Positions 1-10,209 of a stretch of DNA of 64,000 bases are shown here, piece after piece. The notes under the pieces were generated by a model that had not been told where the DNA came from, searched no databases, and saw only the letters and a program-made list of their open reading frames with translations. Numbering within the stretch: the first letter of the stretch is position 1; each line of letters starts with the position of its first letter. The position numbers and the translations under genes are program-made. The stretch is taken from positions 42,842 through 106,841 of the forward strand of contig NZ_JAUXXE010000033.1 in assembly GCF_030681155.1 (NCBI RefSeq). The letters are read 5' to 3'. The DNA comes from Phenylobacterium sp. GTDB taxonomy: Bacteria; Pseudomonadota; Alphaproteobacteria; Caulobacterales; Caulobacteraceae.

Positions 1-595
1 CTAGCTGGGAGCCGGGTATGCCGGTGTGAAGCTCCGCGGCCTCATCCAAGCTACGCAGCCGATCGTCCGCGGCGGCGATAACCAAGGTCGGGCAATGAAA
101 AGAGCCGAGCTGATCGGTATCCCCCGTGCGAACCAAGCTGGATTGACGCATGAACACGTCTCCGCCGAGCCTGACGCTCATGGCGCGAATACGAGCAATT
201 AGCAGCTCATTCGCATGCGCTGATCCCAGGGACGACATGATCGCGCCGCGGCTTAGTCCGCCGAACTTGGATGAGCTGGGAGTTCGGGCGACGGTCGCCT
301 TTCGCTGAGCTTGAACCTCTGTGTCGCCCCGCGACGAGGTGGCGATCAGGATCAAACCCATGACCCGCGTCGGCGCCAGCCGCACCACCTCGCGCGCGAC
401 GTAGCCCCCCATGGAAAAGCCGATCAGGACGAACTGCTCAGGGGCGTCTTTGAGGAGCCGCTGCGCCATGCCTTCGATGGTTGCGTCGCGCGATAGGTCC
501 GCATGGGAGAGGCTGCCGACCTGAGCCAAATCCTCGGCGACATCGGCCCAGAGGTCATCGTCCAACATGTAGCCGGGGACGAGAACAATGTTCAT
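1..595 (-). CDS. alpha/beta hydrolase, partial (C-terminus beyond left edge)
   Basis: The minus frame is open from an ATG at 595 to the window edge, about 198 codons with no stop. The N-terminus begins MNIVLVPGYML, and a nucleophile elbow GFSMGG lies near residue 65, both typical of the alpha/beta hydrolase fold. A later LVIAAADDR segment looks like the strand carrying the acid residue, and the catalytic His would lie off the window. The fold resembles small esterases of the MenH/BioH type, but the substrate cannot be read. There is no strong ribosome binding site before the ATG. The gene follows the ydbHynbEydbL set on the same strand, 108 bases away. Confidence 0.75.
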   Translation of the reverse strand, partial: MNIVLVPGYMLDDDLWADVAEDLAQVGSLSHADLSRDATIEGMAQRLLKDAPEQFVLIGFSMGGYVAREVVRLAPTRVMGLILIATSSRGDTEVQAQRKATVARTPSSSKFGGLSRGAIMSSLGSAHANELLIARIRAMSVRLGGDVFMRQSSLVRTGDTDQLGSFHCPTLVIAAADDRLRSLDEAAELHTGIPGSQL

Positions 596-652
596 GACAC
601 GCCGCTGATCCGACTGAGATGGGTCAACCGAAAGCGCGAACCCAGCGCCGCT

Positions 653-677
653 GATGGCCGGCGCGGGGCCGGCCATC
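653..677 (-). terminator. strong hairpin downstream of ydbL
   Basis: A perfect 10-bp stem (653-662 with 668-677, arms GATGGCCGGC and GCCGGCCATC) has a 5-base loop. It lies between the ydbL stop at 704 and the alpha/beta hydrolase start at 595, both on the minus strand. There is no T tract after it, so it is at best a weak terminator or an mRNA 3'-end stabiliser. Confidence 0.35.
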
Positions 678-703
678 ATTGGTCGATGGGCGAAAACTAG
701 TCC

Positions 704-1069
704 CTACTTCTGGACCCAGGCGCCGGAGGTGTTCTGGTAGAACTCGCCCGGCTTCAACAGCCCTTGCACCACCGAACGGAACGCCGAGGCGCCGGCGGCG
801 GCGGGGGTGACGCCGTTCTTGGCGGCGGCTTGGGCGTACAGTTGACGACGCCCGGCGTTGATCTCGGCCACGGCGGCCTTCACATCGCCGCTGGCGGCGC
901 CGGCGTTCACGAAGCCCAGGAAGCCGTCAGCCTGCTCGCCCACCACGCCGGCCGCCTTGGCGGAATCGACGGCGGCCTTGGCCGAGGCGGGGTCTGCGAG
1001 GGCCGCGCCAGCCAGGGTGAGGCTGCCGACCACGGCGGCGACAGGCGCCATCAGTTTGAAGAAGCTCAT
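704..1069 (-). CDS. ydbL: YdbL family (DUF1318) periplasmic protein
   Basis: A protein of about 121 residues with a signal peptide (hydrophobic segment to ALA at roughly residue 25), then a helical domain rich in Ala with GxRxxLY (near GRRQLYAQ) and a C-terminal block ending GAWVQK, as expected for DUF1318. The start at 1069 is preferred over 1075 because AAGGGG then sits about 7 bases upstream. The gene lies 11 bases after ynbE. In Escherichia coli ydbL is the third gene of ydbH-ynbE-ydbL, and the same order holds here. By analogy it supports or tunes the YdbH-YnbE bridge; its exact role is not established. Confidence 0.85.
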   Translation of the reverse strand: MSFFKLMAPVAAVVGSLTLAGAALADPASAKAAVDSAKAAGVVGEQADGFLGFVNAGAASGDVKAAVAEINAGRRQLYAQAAAKNGVTPAAAGASAFRSVVQGLLKPGEFYQNTSGAWVQK

Positions 1070-1080
1070 GGTCATACCCC

Positions 1081-1263
1081 TTAGAACAGGTTCGGATTCT
1101 GCTGGATCAACGCCTTGACGTCATCGTCGAGGCGGAGGCGCACATCGGCGTCCAGCTTGGCGTAGATCGTGATCGGCGCAACCTCCACCCGCACGGTGGG
1201 CGCACAGGCGCTCAGGAAGGCCACGCCAGCCAAGGCGGCCGCGGCGGGAAGAGCTCTATTCAT
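1081..1263 (-). CDS. ynbE: YnbE-like outer-membrane lipoprotein
   Basis: A 60-residue lipoprotein starting MNRALP. A lipobox (LSAC) at about residues 17-20 is followed by CAPTVRVEVAP and an IYAKLDADVRLRLDDDVK segment, matching YnbE. The ATG at 1263 follows a GGAG 6 bases upstream; an upstream in-frame start at 1302 would bury the signal peptide. In E. coli YnbE is an outer-membrane lipoprotein that pairs with the C-terminus of YdbH to complete a phospholipid bridge. The gene sits between ydbH and ydbL in one minus-strand unit. The short length is normal for the family. Confidence 0.85.
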   Translation of the reverse strand: MNRALPAAAALAGVAFLSACAPTVRVEVAPITIYAKLDADVRLRLDDDVKALIQQNPNLF

Positions 1264-1311
1264 ACGGTTCTCCAAAATCACGGCCTCAAGAAGCATAGCC
1301 AAGGTGGTCCG

Positions 1312-4300
1312 TCACGGCTGAACCGCTTGTGAACCGCGCAGCGCCTGATAGTCGGCGAAGTCCTTCAGGAGCTGATCCATGTTCAGCGAGGTGTCCAGGG
1401 TCAGGTCCACCTTGGTGCCTGACGGCAAGGGCAGCGCCTTGTTCATGAAGTCCCGGCGGATCAGTTCCATGACGGTCAGGCGGATTTCCTGCTTCTGGGG
1501 CGGGGTGTGCTCGCCCTTGATGTGCAGCAGGACGCCCAGCCGCCCATTGTCGAGGCTGTTCACCTCGGCGTCGAGTTGCTCGAAGGCCAGATGCTCCATG
1601 GCCTGGTAGGCGAACTCGCTGAAGGCGTTCACTTCGCCCGGGGCGGTGTCGGCCTGAGCCAACGGCACCTGCACGGTGTCGACCGCGCCGCTGATGACCG
1701 CCTGGGCCGGCGTGGTCGAAACCGGGGTCAGGGCCTCGCGCAGGATCGAAAGGCGCCCAGGCTCAATAGCCGCCAGGGTACCGCCGGCCACCCGCACCCC
1801 TTCGGGCGTCACCTCGAACGGCACGCGGCCGGTCAGGCGGGCTTCCAGGTCCACGCGGTCGCCGAAAGGCGAGGCCTCGACTAGGTCCTTGACCTGCACG
1901 CCCTGGAAATTGAGCACGCCCTTCCACGAGGCGCCGGCTTTGAACGGCAAGGTGAAGGGCTCGAAGGCCAGGTTCCCGCCCCCGACCGCAAGTTGCGCGC
2001 CCTCGACGGTCAGGCCCTCGCTCGCCAGGCCGAACTTGATGTCGACGTCGGTCAGGGGAACCAGGGTGTTGATCGCCTCGGCCTTGAGGCTCTGACCCGG
2101 CGCGGCGGTCGGCGGGATCAGGCTGGTGAAAGCCACCTGGCCGGTCAGGCCAACGACCGGCCCCATCGGGCTGACGAAGTCCATCCGCTCGACGGTGAGC
2201 GTGCCGCCGCTGGAAGACGTATCTGGTCCCCAGCCGATATGGCCGTCGAACCTCGCGCGGCCTGTCGCCGGCGAGGCCACAATGGCGGCCATGGGCGAGA
2301 TATTGACCGGCTGCAGCCCGCCTTCCTCGAAGACCAGCATGCCGGTATCGAAGGCCAAGGTCCCGCGGCCGTCGGCCCGGTGGCGCAGATCGGCCTGGCC
2401 GAGCTTGCGGCCGGCCAGGTCGCTGACGCTGAGATCGCCGGTCCAGCCGCCGTTCACGGCGCGCACCTCGCCAGAGCCCCGCACCGGGCGGAACCGGGTC
2501 TCGGCCGCCAGATCGTCGATGCGGGCGCCGGCGATCCCGACGCGGCCGCTCATCGCTGCGCCCTTGCCGCGCAGATCGACCAGGGCGGAGGCCTCGGAGA
2601 CCCTGGCCTCGAACGCCGGCAGGGCGGCGGCGGCCTTGACCACCTCGCCGCGCAGCCGCCATGCGCCGTTCTGCATGGAGAACAGCGGCGCGCCTTTGAC
2701 CGGGCAGAGTTCGGCGGCGACCTTGTCCAGATCGTTCTCGCCAAGTTCGACATGGGCCGCCGTGATCGGGGCGCAGGCGCTGGCCGTGAAGTCGAGCGCG
2801 CCGTTCGCCAGCCGCAGGTCGCCGGCTTCCTCGAACGTGGCGTCCTGCACCGGAGCAAAGCTGCCGGCCACCTTGACCTGACCGCTGGCGACCAGGCCGT
2901 CCGGGGTCAGCCGGTAGCTGCGGGCGTTGACGCTGGCCTCAGGCAGGCCACCGCCCGAAACCTTGAGGTCGAAGGCGCCCGCGCCATTGGCGTAGATCGC
3001 GCCGCCCGCCCGGTAGAGCGAGGCTTCGCCGCCGCTGTCGGTGCGAATCTTGGCCGGCACGCCGAGGCGAACCGACACTTCCTCGCCCGAGGTGCTGATG
3101 GTCAGGGAATTGGCGGTGAACTGGAAGCCCGAGGCCGCCTTCTTCAGGGCCGCCGTCGCCGGATCGTCACCAGAGCGGGCCGGCCCCAAGCCGGACCAGG
3201 CGCCACGCGAGGCCAGCGAGCCCCGCAGCGCAAGGTCCAGCCGCCTGTCGTCAAAGGCCACCAGCCCGCCGAAGTCGGCGCGGGTGTTCTTCAGGGATAA
3301 ATCCCCGGCCTGGGCCGAGGCGGCGGTGATCAGGGTGGTGACCTCGCTGGAGATCACGTCGCCCGCCGAACGGGTCCAGCGCAGATCGCCGACGCTCGCC
3401 TGAGCCTGGACACCGCGCGCCTCAACGCCGGCGCCGCTCAGCCCGGCGGCGCTGGCCTCAAGCGAGCCATCGCCGGCCAGGGCCAAGGTCTCGAACCAGC
3501 CCGTCGACGAGCCGTCGAACTTGGCCAGCAGCTTGAAATCCTGCAGCCGGCGATCCCCGGCGCTCAGGGCCGCGCCGTCGAGATCCAGCCGCGCGATGAC
3601 CTTGCCCTCGCCGCGCTTCTTCTCGAAGTCGGGATAGGGTCCCTGGACCGAGAACCGCAGATTGCCGCTGGTCGCGGCCACGCCGCCGACCGCCAGATCC
3701 TTGACCGGCGCGGTGAGCAGGATGTCGACCCGGTTGCGATTGGTGATCAGCAGGAGCTGCGAGGGACCGGTCGAGGCGCTGAGCCCCTTGCCCTTCAGCA
3801 CAGCCGGATCGAAGCGGGCGTCGAGCGCCATCAGCTTGCCGTGCTCCATCCGGCCATTGGCGCGGGCGGTGAGCGGGCCATAGTCGGTGGCCAGACGGAC
3901 GACGCCCTCGCGGACCTCGATCCGCGGCTTCGGCGCCCCGGCCTGCGGAGGCCGCTTGGCGAATTCCTCGATCAGCGGATCGAGCGAGCCGAGGCTGAAT
4001 TTGCCGCCCTTCAGGCTGGCGCGCACGATCGGCCGGTGCAGCGTGACCGAGGCGACCTCGATCCCAAGCGGCCGCCCGGCCCAGAAGCCCGTAAGCCCAT
4101 AGTGGATCTCAACCAGATCGGCGGTGACGTCGGGATCGCGCTCGGCGCCCACGCGGACCCGCGCGGAAAAGCCGCCGAATTCGAAGCGTCGGAACTGCAC
4201 CTCGGCGGGAATGCCGCGGGCCTCCAGCCAGCCGATCAGGATCTCGCGGGCGATGATCCGGCGGGTGACATAGACGCTGGTCCCGGCCACGACAGCGACC

Positions 4301-4392
4301 AGGGCCACGACGGCCAAGGCCGTGCGCCTTCGCCGCCACCGGCGTCGGGTCGCCCTGGGCGGCGGGGAAGGATCGGTATCGGAATCGGTCAA
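1312..4392 (-). CDS. ydbH: YdbH family AsmA-like intermembrane phospholipid transporter
   Basis: A 1026-residue protein. The N-terminus has an Arg-rich cytoplasmic stretch followed by one membrane helix at about residues 24-42. The rest is a long beta-rich periplasmic domain with repeated short strands, as in AsmA-like bridge proteins (TamB, YhdP, YdbH). The C-terminal part has the DUF3971/YdbH-like features (EIRLTVMELIRRDFMNKALP). E. coli YdbH acts with TamB and YhdP in moving phospholipids between inner and outer membrane. It is directly followed by ynbE and ydbL, which makes the assignment firm. The best-supported start is a TTG at 4392 without an obvious Shine-Dalgarno, so the N-terminus is uncertain by a few residues. 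Confidence 0.85.
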   Translation of the reverse strand: MTDSDTDPSPPPRATRRRWRRRRTALAVVALVAVVAGTSVYVTRRIIAREILIGWLEARGIPAEVQFRRFEFGGFSARVRVGAERDPDVTADLVEIHYGLTGFWAGRPLGIEVASVTLHRPIVRASLKGGKFSLGSLDPLIEEFAKRPPQAGAPKPRIEVREGVVRLATDYGPLTARANGRMEHGKLMALDARFDPAVLKGKGLSASTGPSQLLLITNRNRVDILLTAPVKDLAVGGVAATSGNLRFSVQGPYPDFEKKRGEGKVIARLDLDGAALSAGDRRLQDFKLLAKFDGSSTGWFETLALAGDGSLEASAAGLSGAGVEARGVQAQASVGDLRWTRSAGDVISSEVTTLITAASAQAGDLSLKNTRADFGGLVAFDDRRLDLALRGSLASRGAWSGLGPARSGDDPATAALKKAASGFQFTANSLTISTSGEEVSVRLGVPAKIRTDSGGEASLYRAGGAIYANGAGAFDLKVSGGGLPEASVNARSYRLTPDGLVASGQVKVAGSFAPVQDATFEEAGDLRLANGALDFTASACAPITAAHVELGENDLDKVAAELCPVKGAPLFSMQNGAWRLRGEVVKAAAALPAFEARVSEASALVDLRGKGAAMSGRVGIAGARIDDLAAETRFRPVRGSGEVRAVNGGWTGDLSVSDLAGRKLGQADLRHRADGRGTLAFDTGMLVFEEGGLQPVNISPMAAIVASPATGRARFDGHIGWGPDTSSSGGTLTVERMDFVSPMGPVVGLTGQVAFTSLIPPTAAPGQSLKAEAINTLVPLTDVDIKFGLASEGLTVEGAQLAVGGGNLAFEPFTLPFKAGASWKGVLNFQGVQVKDLVEASPFGDRVDLEARLTGRVPFEVTPEGVRVAGGTLAAIEPGRLSILREALTPVSTTPAQAVISGAVDTVQVPLAQADTAPGEVNAFSEFAYQAMEHLAFEQLDAEVNSLDNGRLGVLLHIKGEHTPPQKQEIRLTVMELIRRDFMNKALPLPSGTKVDLTLDTSLNMDQLLKDFADYQALRGSQAVQP

Positions 4393-4463
4393 ACGGGACG
4401 ACGTCGGCTGCTTTGGGTCAGGTCATAACGCAAAACAGCCGAAAGCGTGGCCGTCCGGAAGTT

Positions 4464-5240
4464 TTAAAGTCCGCCGAGGGTCGCCAGGGCGACGCCACCG
4501 TCCACCGCAATGGTTTCGCCGACCACATAGTCGCCGGCGCGGCTGGCCAAATAGATCGCGGCCGCGGCCATGTCCTCGTCCCGACCGATGCGGCGCGAGG
4601 GGATGCGCTTGGCGATTTCGTCACCCTGGTCGCGGGCCACGCGGTTCATTTCCGAGGCGAAGGCGCCGGGCGCGATGCCGGTGACGTTGATCGAATCCTT
4701 GATCAGCTCGGCGGCCATACGGCGGGTCAGATAGATCAGACCCGACTTGCTGGCATGATAGGAATAGGTCTCCTGCGGATTGAGGCGGATGCCGTCGATC
4801 GAGCAGATATTGATGACCTTGGCCGGTTGGTCGTGGCTGGCGGCGGCCTTCAAAGCGCCGTGCAGGGCCTGGGTCAGGAAGAACGGCGACTTCAGGTTCA
4901 GGTCCATGACCTTGTCCCAGCCGCTTTCCGGGAATTCATCGAAGGGCGCGCCCCAGGCCGCGCCGGCGTTATTGACCAGGATGTCGAGCTTGGGCTCGGC
5001 GGCGCTCAGCCGCTTCGCCAGGGCCTTGCAGCCCTCGACCGTCGAGACGTCCTGCGGCAGCGAGATGCAATTTTCGCCCAGCTCGGCGGCCGCTTCGTCG
5101 CAGGCCCCGGGCTTGCGCGACGAGATGTAGACCTTGGCGCCTTGGTCGATGAAGCCCTTGGCGATCATCTTGCCGATGCCGCGCGAGCCGCCGGTGACGA
5201 GAGCCACCCGGCCCTCCAACGAGAACAGTCCCTGAGCCAT
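4464..5240 (-). CDS. SDR family NAD(P)-dependent oxidoreductase
   Basis: A 258-residue classical short-chain dehydrogenase. The cofactor loop TGGSRGIG spans residues 16-23, NNAGAAWG follows in the middle, and the catalytic Tyr161 and Lys165 lie in YSYHASK. Length and the C-terminal AVDGGVALA block are typical of 3-oxoacyl-ACP reductase-like SDRs (FabG/RhlG-like). It ends 71 bases from the ydbH start on the same strand, and upstream it is divergent from the beta-oxidation genes. It could act on a 3-hydroxyacyl or sugar-like substrate; nothing in the sequence decides which. Confidence 0.85.
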   Translation of the reverse strand: MAQGLFSLEGRVALVTGGSRGIGKMIAKGFIDQGAKVYISSRKPGACDEAAAELGENCISLPQDVSTVEGCKALAKRLSAAEPKLDILVNNAGAAWGAPFDEFPESGWDKVMDLNLKSPFFLTQALHGALKAAASHDQPAKVINICSIDGIRLNPQETYSYHASKSGLIYLTRRMAAELIKDSINVTGIAPGAFASEMNRVARDQGDEIAKRIPSRRIGRDEDMAAAAIYLASRAGDYVVGETIAVDGGVALATLGGL

Positions 5241-5413
5241 GTCTTGCTTCCCCTAAGGTGATCGTTGGTATCGCTTATGGACCCCCGTTCGGCGTCCGGA
5301 AACCCAGAGGATTTTTGACTCGCGCCGGCTTGGCGGGGCCTATAAACAACCGTTTGAATCGAGGGTGGCCACGTCCACGAGCCGCCCCTCTCCAATCAGT
5401 CGAGGATGCGCAA

Positions 5414-7495
<2,082 letters not shown>

Positions 7496-7511
7496 GGCGA
7501 CCTACGCCTAC

Positions 7512-7539
7512 CCCTGGGGTCCGGATTCGGATCCCAGGG
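7512..7539 (+). repeat. 12-bp hairpin between the fadJ-type and thiolase genes
   Basis: Arms at 7512-7523 and 7528-7539 pair over 12 bases with one G-T wobble and a 4-base loop. It occupies the middle of the 79-base gap between the two beta-oxidation genes. No T tract follows, so it is more likely an mRNA-stability or partial-attenuation element than a simple terminator. Confidence 0.5.
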
Positions 7540-7574
7540 CGATCTTCCTCCCCAATCCCTAGGATGCTCCTCCA

Positions 7575-8777
7575 ATGCGTGAAGCCGTCATCGTCTCCAC
7601 AGCCCGCACCCCGATCGGCAAGGCCTATCGCGGCGCGTTCAACAACACCTCGGGCGCCGAGCTCGGCGGCCACGTGATCCGCGCCGCGGTCGAACGCGCT
7701 GGCGTCGATCCGGGCGAAATCGACGACGTGGTCATGGGCGCGGCCCTGCAACAGGGCTCGACCGGCAACAACATCGCCCGCCAAGCCGCCCTGCGCGCCG
7801 GCCTGCCGAACACCGTCTCGGGCATGACGCTCGACCGCCAGTGCTCCTCGGGCCTGATGGGCATCGCCACGGCCGCCAAGTACATCATCAACGACGGCGC
7901 GACGGTCGCCATCGGCGGCGGTCTGGAGTCGATCAGCCTGGTGCAGAACGACAAGATGAACCGCTATCGCACCAGCGATAAGTGGCTCAACGAGCACGTG
8001 CCGGAAATCCACACCTCGATGATCGAGACCGCCGAGATCGTGGCCGACCGCTACGGCATCAGCCGCGAAGCCCAGGACGAATACGCCCTGCAGTCGCAGC
8101 AGCGCACCGCCGCGGCCCAGGCCGCCGGCGTGTTCAACGCCGAACTCGCGCCGCTGACCTCGATCATGATGGTGCAGAACAAGGAAACCGGTGAGTTTTC
8201 CGAGAAGGAAGTCACCCTGACCCAGGACGAGGGCAACCGTCCGCAAACGACCCTCGCCGACCTGCAGAAGCTGGCCCCGGTCTTCAAGGGCGGCATCTTC
8301 GTCAAAGAAGGCAAGTTCGTCACCGCCGGCAACGCCTCGCAGCTGTCCGATGGCGCCGCCGCCGTGGTGCTGATGGAACGCAAGGAAGCTGAAAAGCGCG
8401 GCCTGACCCCGCTCGGCGCCTATCGCGGCATGGCCGTCGCCGGCTGCGGCCCGGAAGAAATGGGCATCGGCCCGGTCTTCGCGATCCCGAAGCTGTTGGC
8501 CCGTAACGGCCTGACCATCGACGACATCGACATGTGGGAACTGAACGAGGCCTTCGCCTCACAGGTCCTGTACTGCCGCGACAAGCTGGGCATCGACCCG
8601 GCGAAGTACAACGTCTCGGGCGGCGCCATCTCGATCGGCCACCCCTACGGCATGACCGGCGCGCGTGCGACCGGCCACATCATGCATGAAGGCAAGCGTC
8701 GCGGCGCCAAGTACGGCGTCGTCACCATGTGCGTCGGCGGCGGTATGGGCGCGGCGGGCCTGTTCGAAATCTTTTAG
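7575..8777 (+). CDS. fadA: acetyl-CoA C-acyltransferase (3-ketoacyl-CoA thiolase)
   Basis: A 400-residue thiolase with all catalytic elements: nucleophile Cys90 in DRQCSSG, His356 in IGHPYG, and Cys386 in CVGGGMG. It performs the thiolytic step of beta-oxidation, releasing acetyl-CoA. It follows the multifunctional hydratase/dehydrogenase by 79 bases on the same strand, so the two probably form the alpha and beta parts of one complex. The ATG at 7575 has AGGA about 10 bases upstream. A clean rho-independent terminator follows 50 bases after the stop. Confidence 0.9.
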   Translation: MREAVIVSTARTPIGKAYRGAFNNTSGAELGGHVIRAAVERAGVDPGEIDDVVMGAALQQGSTGNNIARQAALRAGLPNTVSGMTLDRQCSSGLMGIATAAKYIINDGATVAIGGGLESISLVQNDKMNRYRTSDKWLNEHVPEIHTSMIETAEIVADRYGISREAQDEYALQSQQRTAAAQAAGVFNAELAPLTSIMMVQNKETGEFSEKEVTLTQDEGNRPQTTLADLQKLAPVFKGGIFVKEGKFVTAGNASQLSDGAAAVVLMERKEAEKRGLTPLGAYRGMAVAGCGPEEMGIGPVFAIPKLLARNGLTIDDIDMWELNEAFASQVLYCRDKLGIDPAKYNVSGGAISIGHPYGMTGARATGHIMHEGKRRGAKYGVVTMCVGGGMGAAGLFEIF

Positions 8778-8827
8778 GTTTCCAACGGCTTCACGACCTG
8801 AGATCGGTCGAAAACAACGTGTGACGA

Positions 8828-8861
8828 AGGGTCGCCTCGCTGGGGCGGCCCTTTTTCTTTT
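8828..8861 (+). terminator. rho-independent terminator after the thiolase gene
   Basis: AGGGTCGCC (8828-8836) pairs with GGCGGCCCT (8844-8852) with one wobble and a 7-base loop, followed by a T-rich run to 8861. It ends the beta-oxidation operon and also indicates that the downstream PEP-CTERM gene starts after this point. Confidence 0.8.
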
Positions 8862-9000
8862 GGTGAATCAACGAAAAAGCATGCTGAGACACCAATTCGA
8901 TACAACCAGCATGGGAAGACCATTGCATGTTTCTTGCAGTGCGGTAGTGGCACACCCAATTGTTGCGCCGCAGCATTCCAGTCTGACACAGGTCCCGCTC

Positions 9001-10092
9001 GTGTTTTCTCAGATCCGTAAGTTCGTTCTCCCGATCGCCGCCATCGGCGCCATCGCTTCGGCGTCCCCGGCTCTGGCCGACGCCAATGTCGGGCTTCAGG
9101 TCATGCGCGAGTACAACCTCGTCGTCCTAGGCAACCTGAAGTCCAGCTCCGAGGTCGAGGGCCGCACCTTCGTCGGCGGCAACCTGACCGGCAACTCGTC
9201 CAACTACTTCATCAAGGGGAGCAAGGCGCCGGTCTCGACCGCGCCCGGCCTGACCGTCGTCGGCAGCGTGAGCGGCGGGACCAAGCAGCTCAACAACAGC
9301 TCCGGCGCCCTGATCGGCGGCTCGATGTCGAGCGGGCTGAACCTGAACGGCGGCAACCAGACTGTGACGATCGGCGGTTCGGCGTCGAACATCAACGGCA
9401 GCAAGGGCAGCACCGTCCAGATCGGCGGCGCGGCCAGCGGCAACATGAACAAGAACGGTGGGACGATTCAATCGAACCTCGGCCTGCCCGGCTTCACGGC
9501 CGGCCTGCAGGTCCAGGCCACCGACTATGCACTCGGCGTAAAGGACCTGTCGGCCTATCTGGCGGGGCTCACCCCGACGGATCAGGTCAGCTTCCCGCTG
9601 CAGAACCGCATCCAGTTCTCCCCCGCCACTGGCGGCGGCAAGCTGGCCGTGTTCGACCTGGCCGACACCAGCGTCTTCAACAAGGTCGGCGAGATCCAAT
9701 TCCTGACCAAGGGCTTTGACACCATCGTGGTCAATGTCGGCGGCAAGGACGCCAAGATCGCCAAGAACTTCATCGGCGCCAACAGCGGCCTCGGCGAGCA
9801 TGTGATCTGGAACTTCTATGAAGCCCAGACCGTCGATTTCGGCTCCAACAGCTTCTACGGCTCGGTTCTGGCGCCTTACGCCGCCGGCAAGATCGGTAAC
9901 TTCATCGAAGGCTCGGCTGTCTTCGGCAGCCTGGAACAGAACAGCGAGATCCACCTCGGAGGCTTCGCCGGCAATCTCCAGATCCTGCAGTCGGGCATTC
10001 CTGAACCGGCCACCTGGGCGATGATGATCATCGGCTTTGGCCTCATCGGCTCGACCATCCGCCGCCGCAATCGCGTGGCGCTCGCCGCCTAA
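9001..10092 (+). CDS. choice-of-anchor A family protein with PEPxxWA-CTERM sorting tail
   Basis: From a GTG at 9001 the 363-residue product begins with a convincing signal peptide (FSQIRKFVLPIAAIG..., cleavage after ALA near residue 26). The mature part opens with a choice-of-anchor A domain (YNLVVLGNLKSSSEVEGR, FVGGNLTG) rich in Gly, Ser and Asn repeats. The C-terminus carries PEPATWAMMI, a hydrophobic helix and RRR, the PEPxxWA-CTERM signal handled by exosortase/archaeosortase-like systems. The frame stays open back through the thiolase gene, but the terminator at 8828-8861 and the signal peptide favour 9001; the Shine-Dalgarno is weak. It is probably exported and surface- or matrix-associated; the molecular role is unknown. 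Confidence 0.75.
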   Translation: MFSQIRKFVLPIAAIGAIASASPALADANVGLQVMREYNLVVLGNLKSSSEVEGRTFVGGNLTGNSSNYFIKGSKAPVSTAPGLTVVGSVSGGTKQLNNSSGALIGGSMSSGLNLNGGNQTVTIGGSASNINGSKGSTVQIGGAASGNMNKNGGTIQSNLGLPGFTAGLQVQATDYALGVKDLSAYLAGLTPTDQVSFPLQNRIQFSPATGGGKLAVFDLADTSVFNKVGEIQFLTKGFDTIVVNVGGKDAKIAKNFIGANSGLGEHVIWNFYEAQTVDFGSNSFYGSVLAPYAAGKIGNFIEGSAVFGSLEQNSEIHLGGFAGNLQILQSGIPEPATWAMMIIGFGLIGSTIRRRNRVALAA

Positions 10093-10209
10093 ATTCGCGG
10101 CTATCGTTCGAGGCGGCCCTGCTGGTGAGATCAATTCTCGCTTGGCGGGGCATTCGCCGCTAGGCTCCCGGCGGGGCTCCCAGAGGGTCTCGTCTGGATC
10201 CGCACTTTA

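Noticed and set aside
1993..3300. 435-codon open frame opposite ydbH
   Set aside because: It is the complement of a well-supported gene, is rich in Arg, Gly, Ala and Asp as GC-rich antisense frames are, and has no ribosome site or family pattern.
8665..9000. N-terminal extension of the PEP-CTERM frame back into the thiolase gene
   Set aside because: It would put a terminator and non-signal sequence inside the gene; the GTG at 9001 gives a proper signal peptide.
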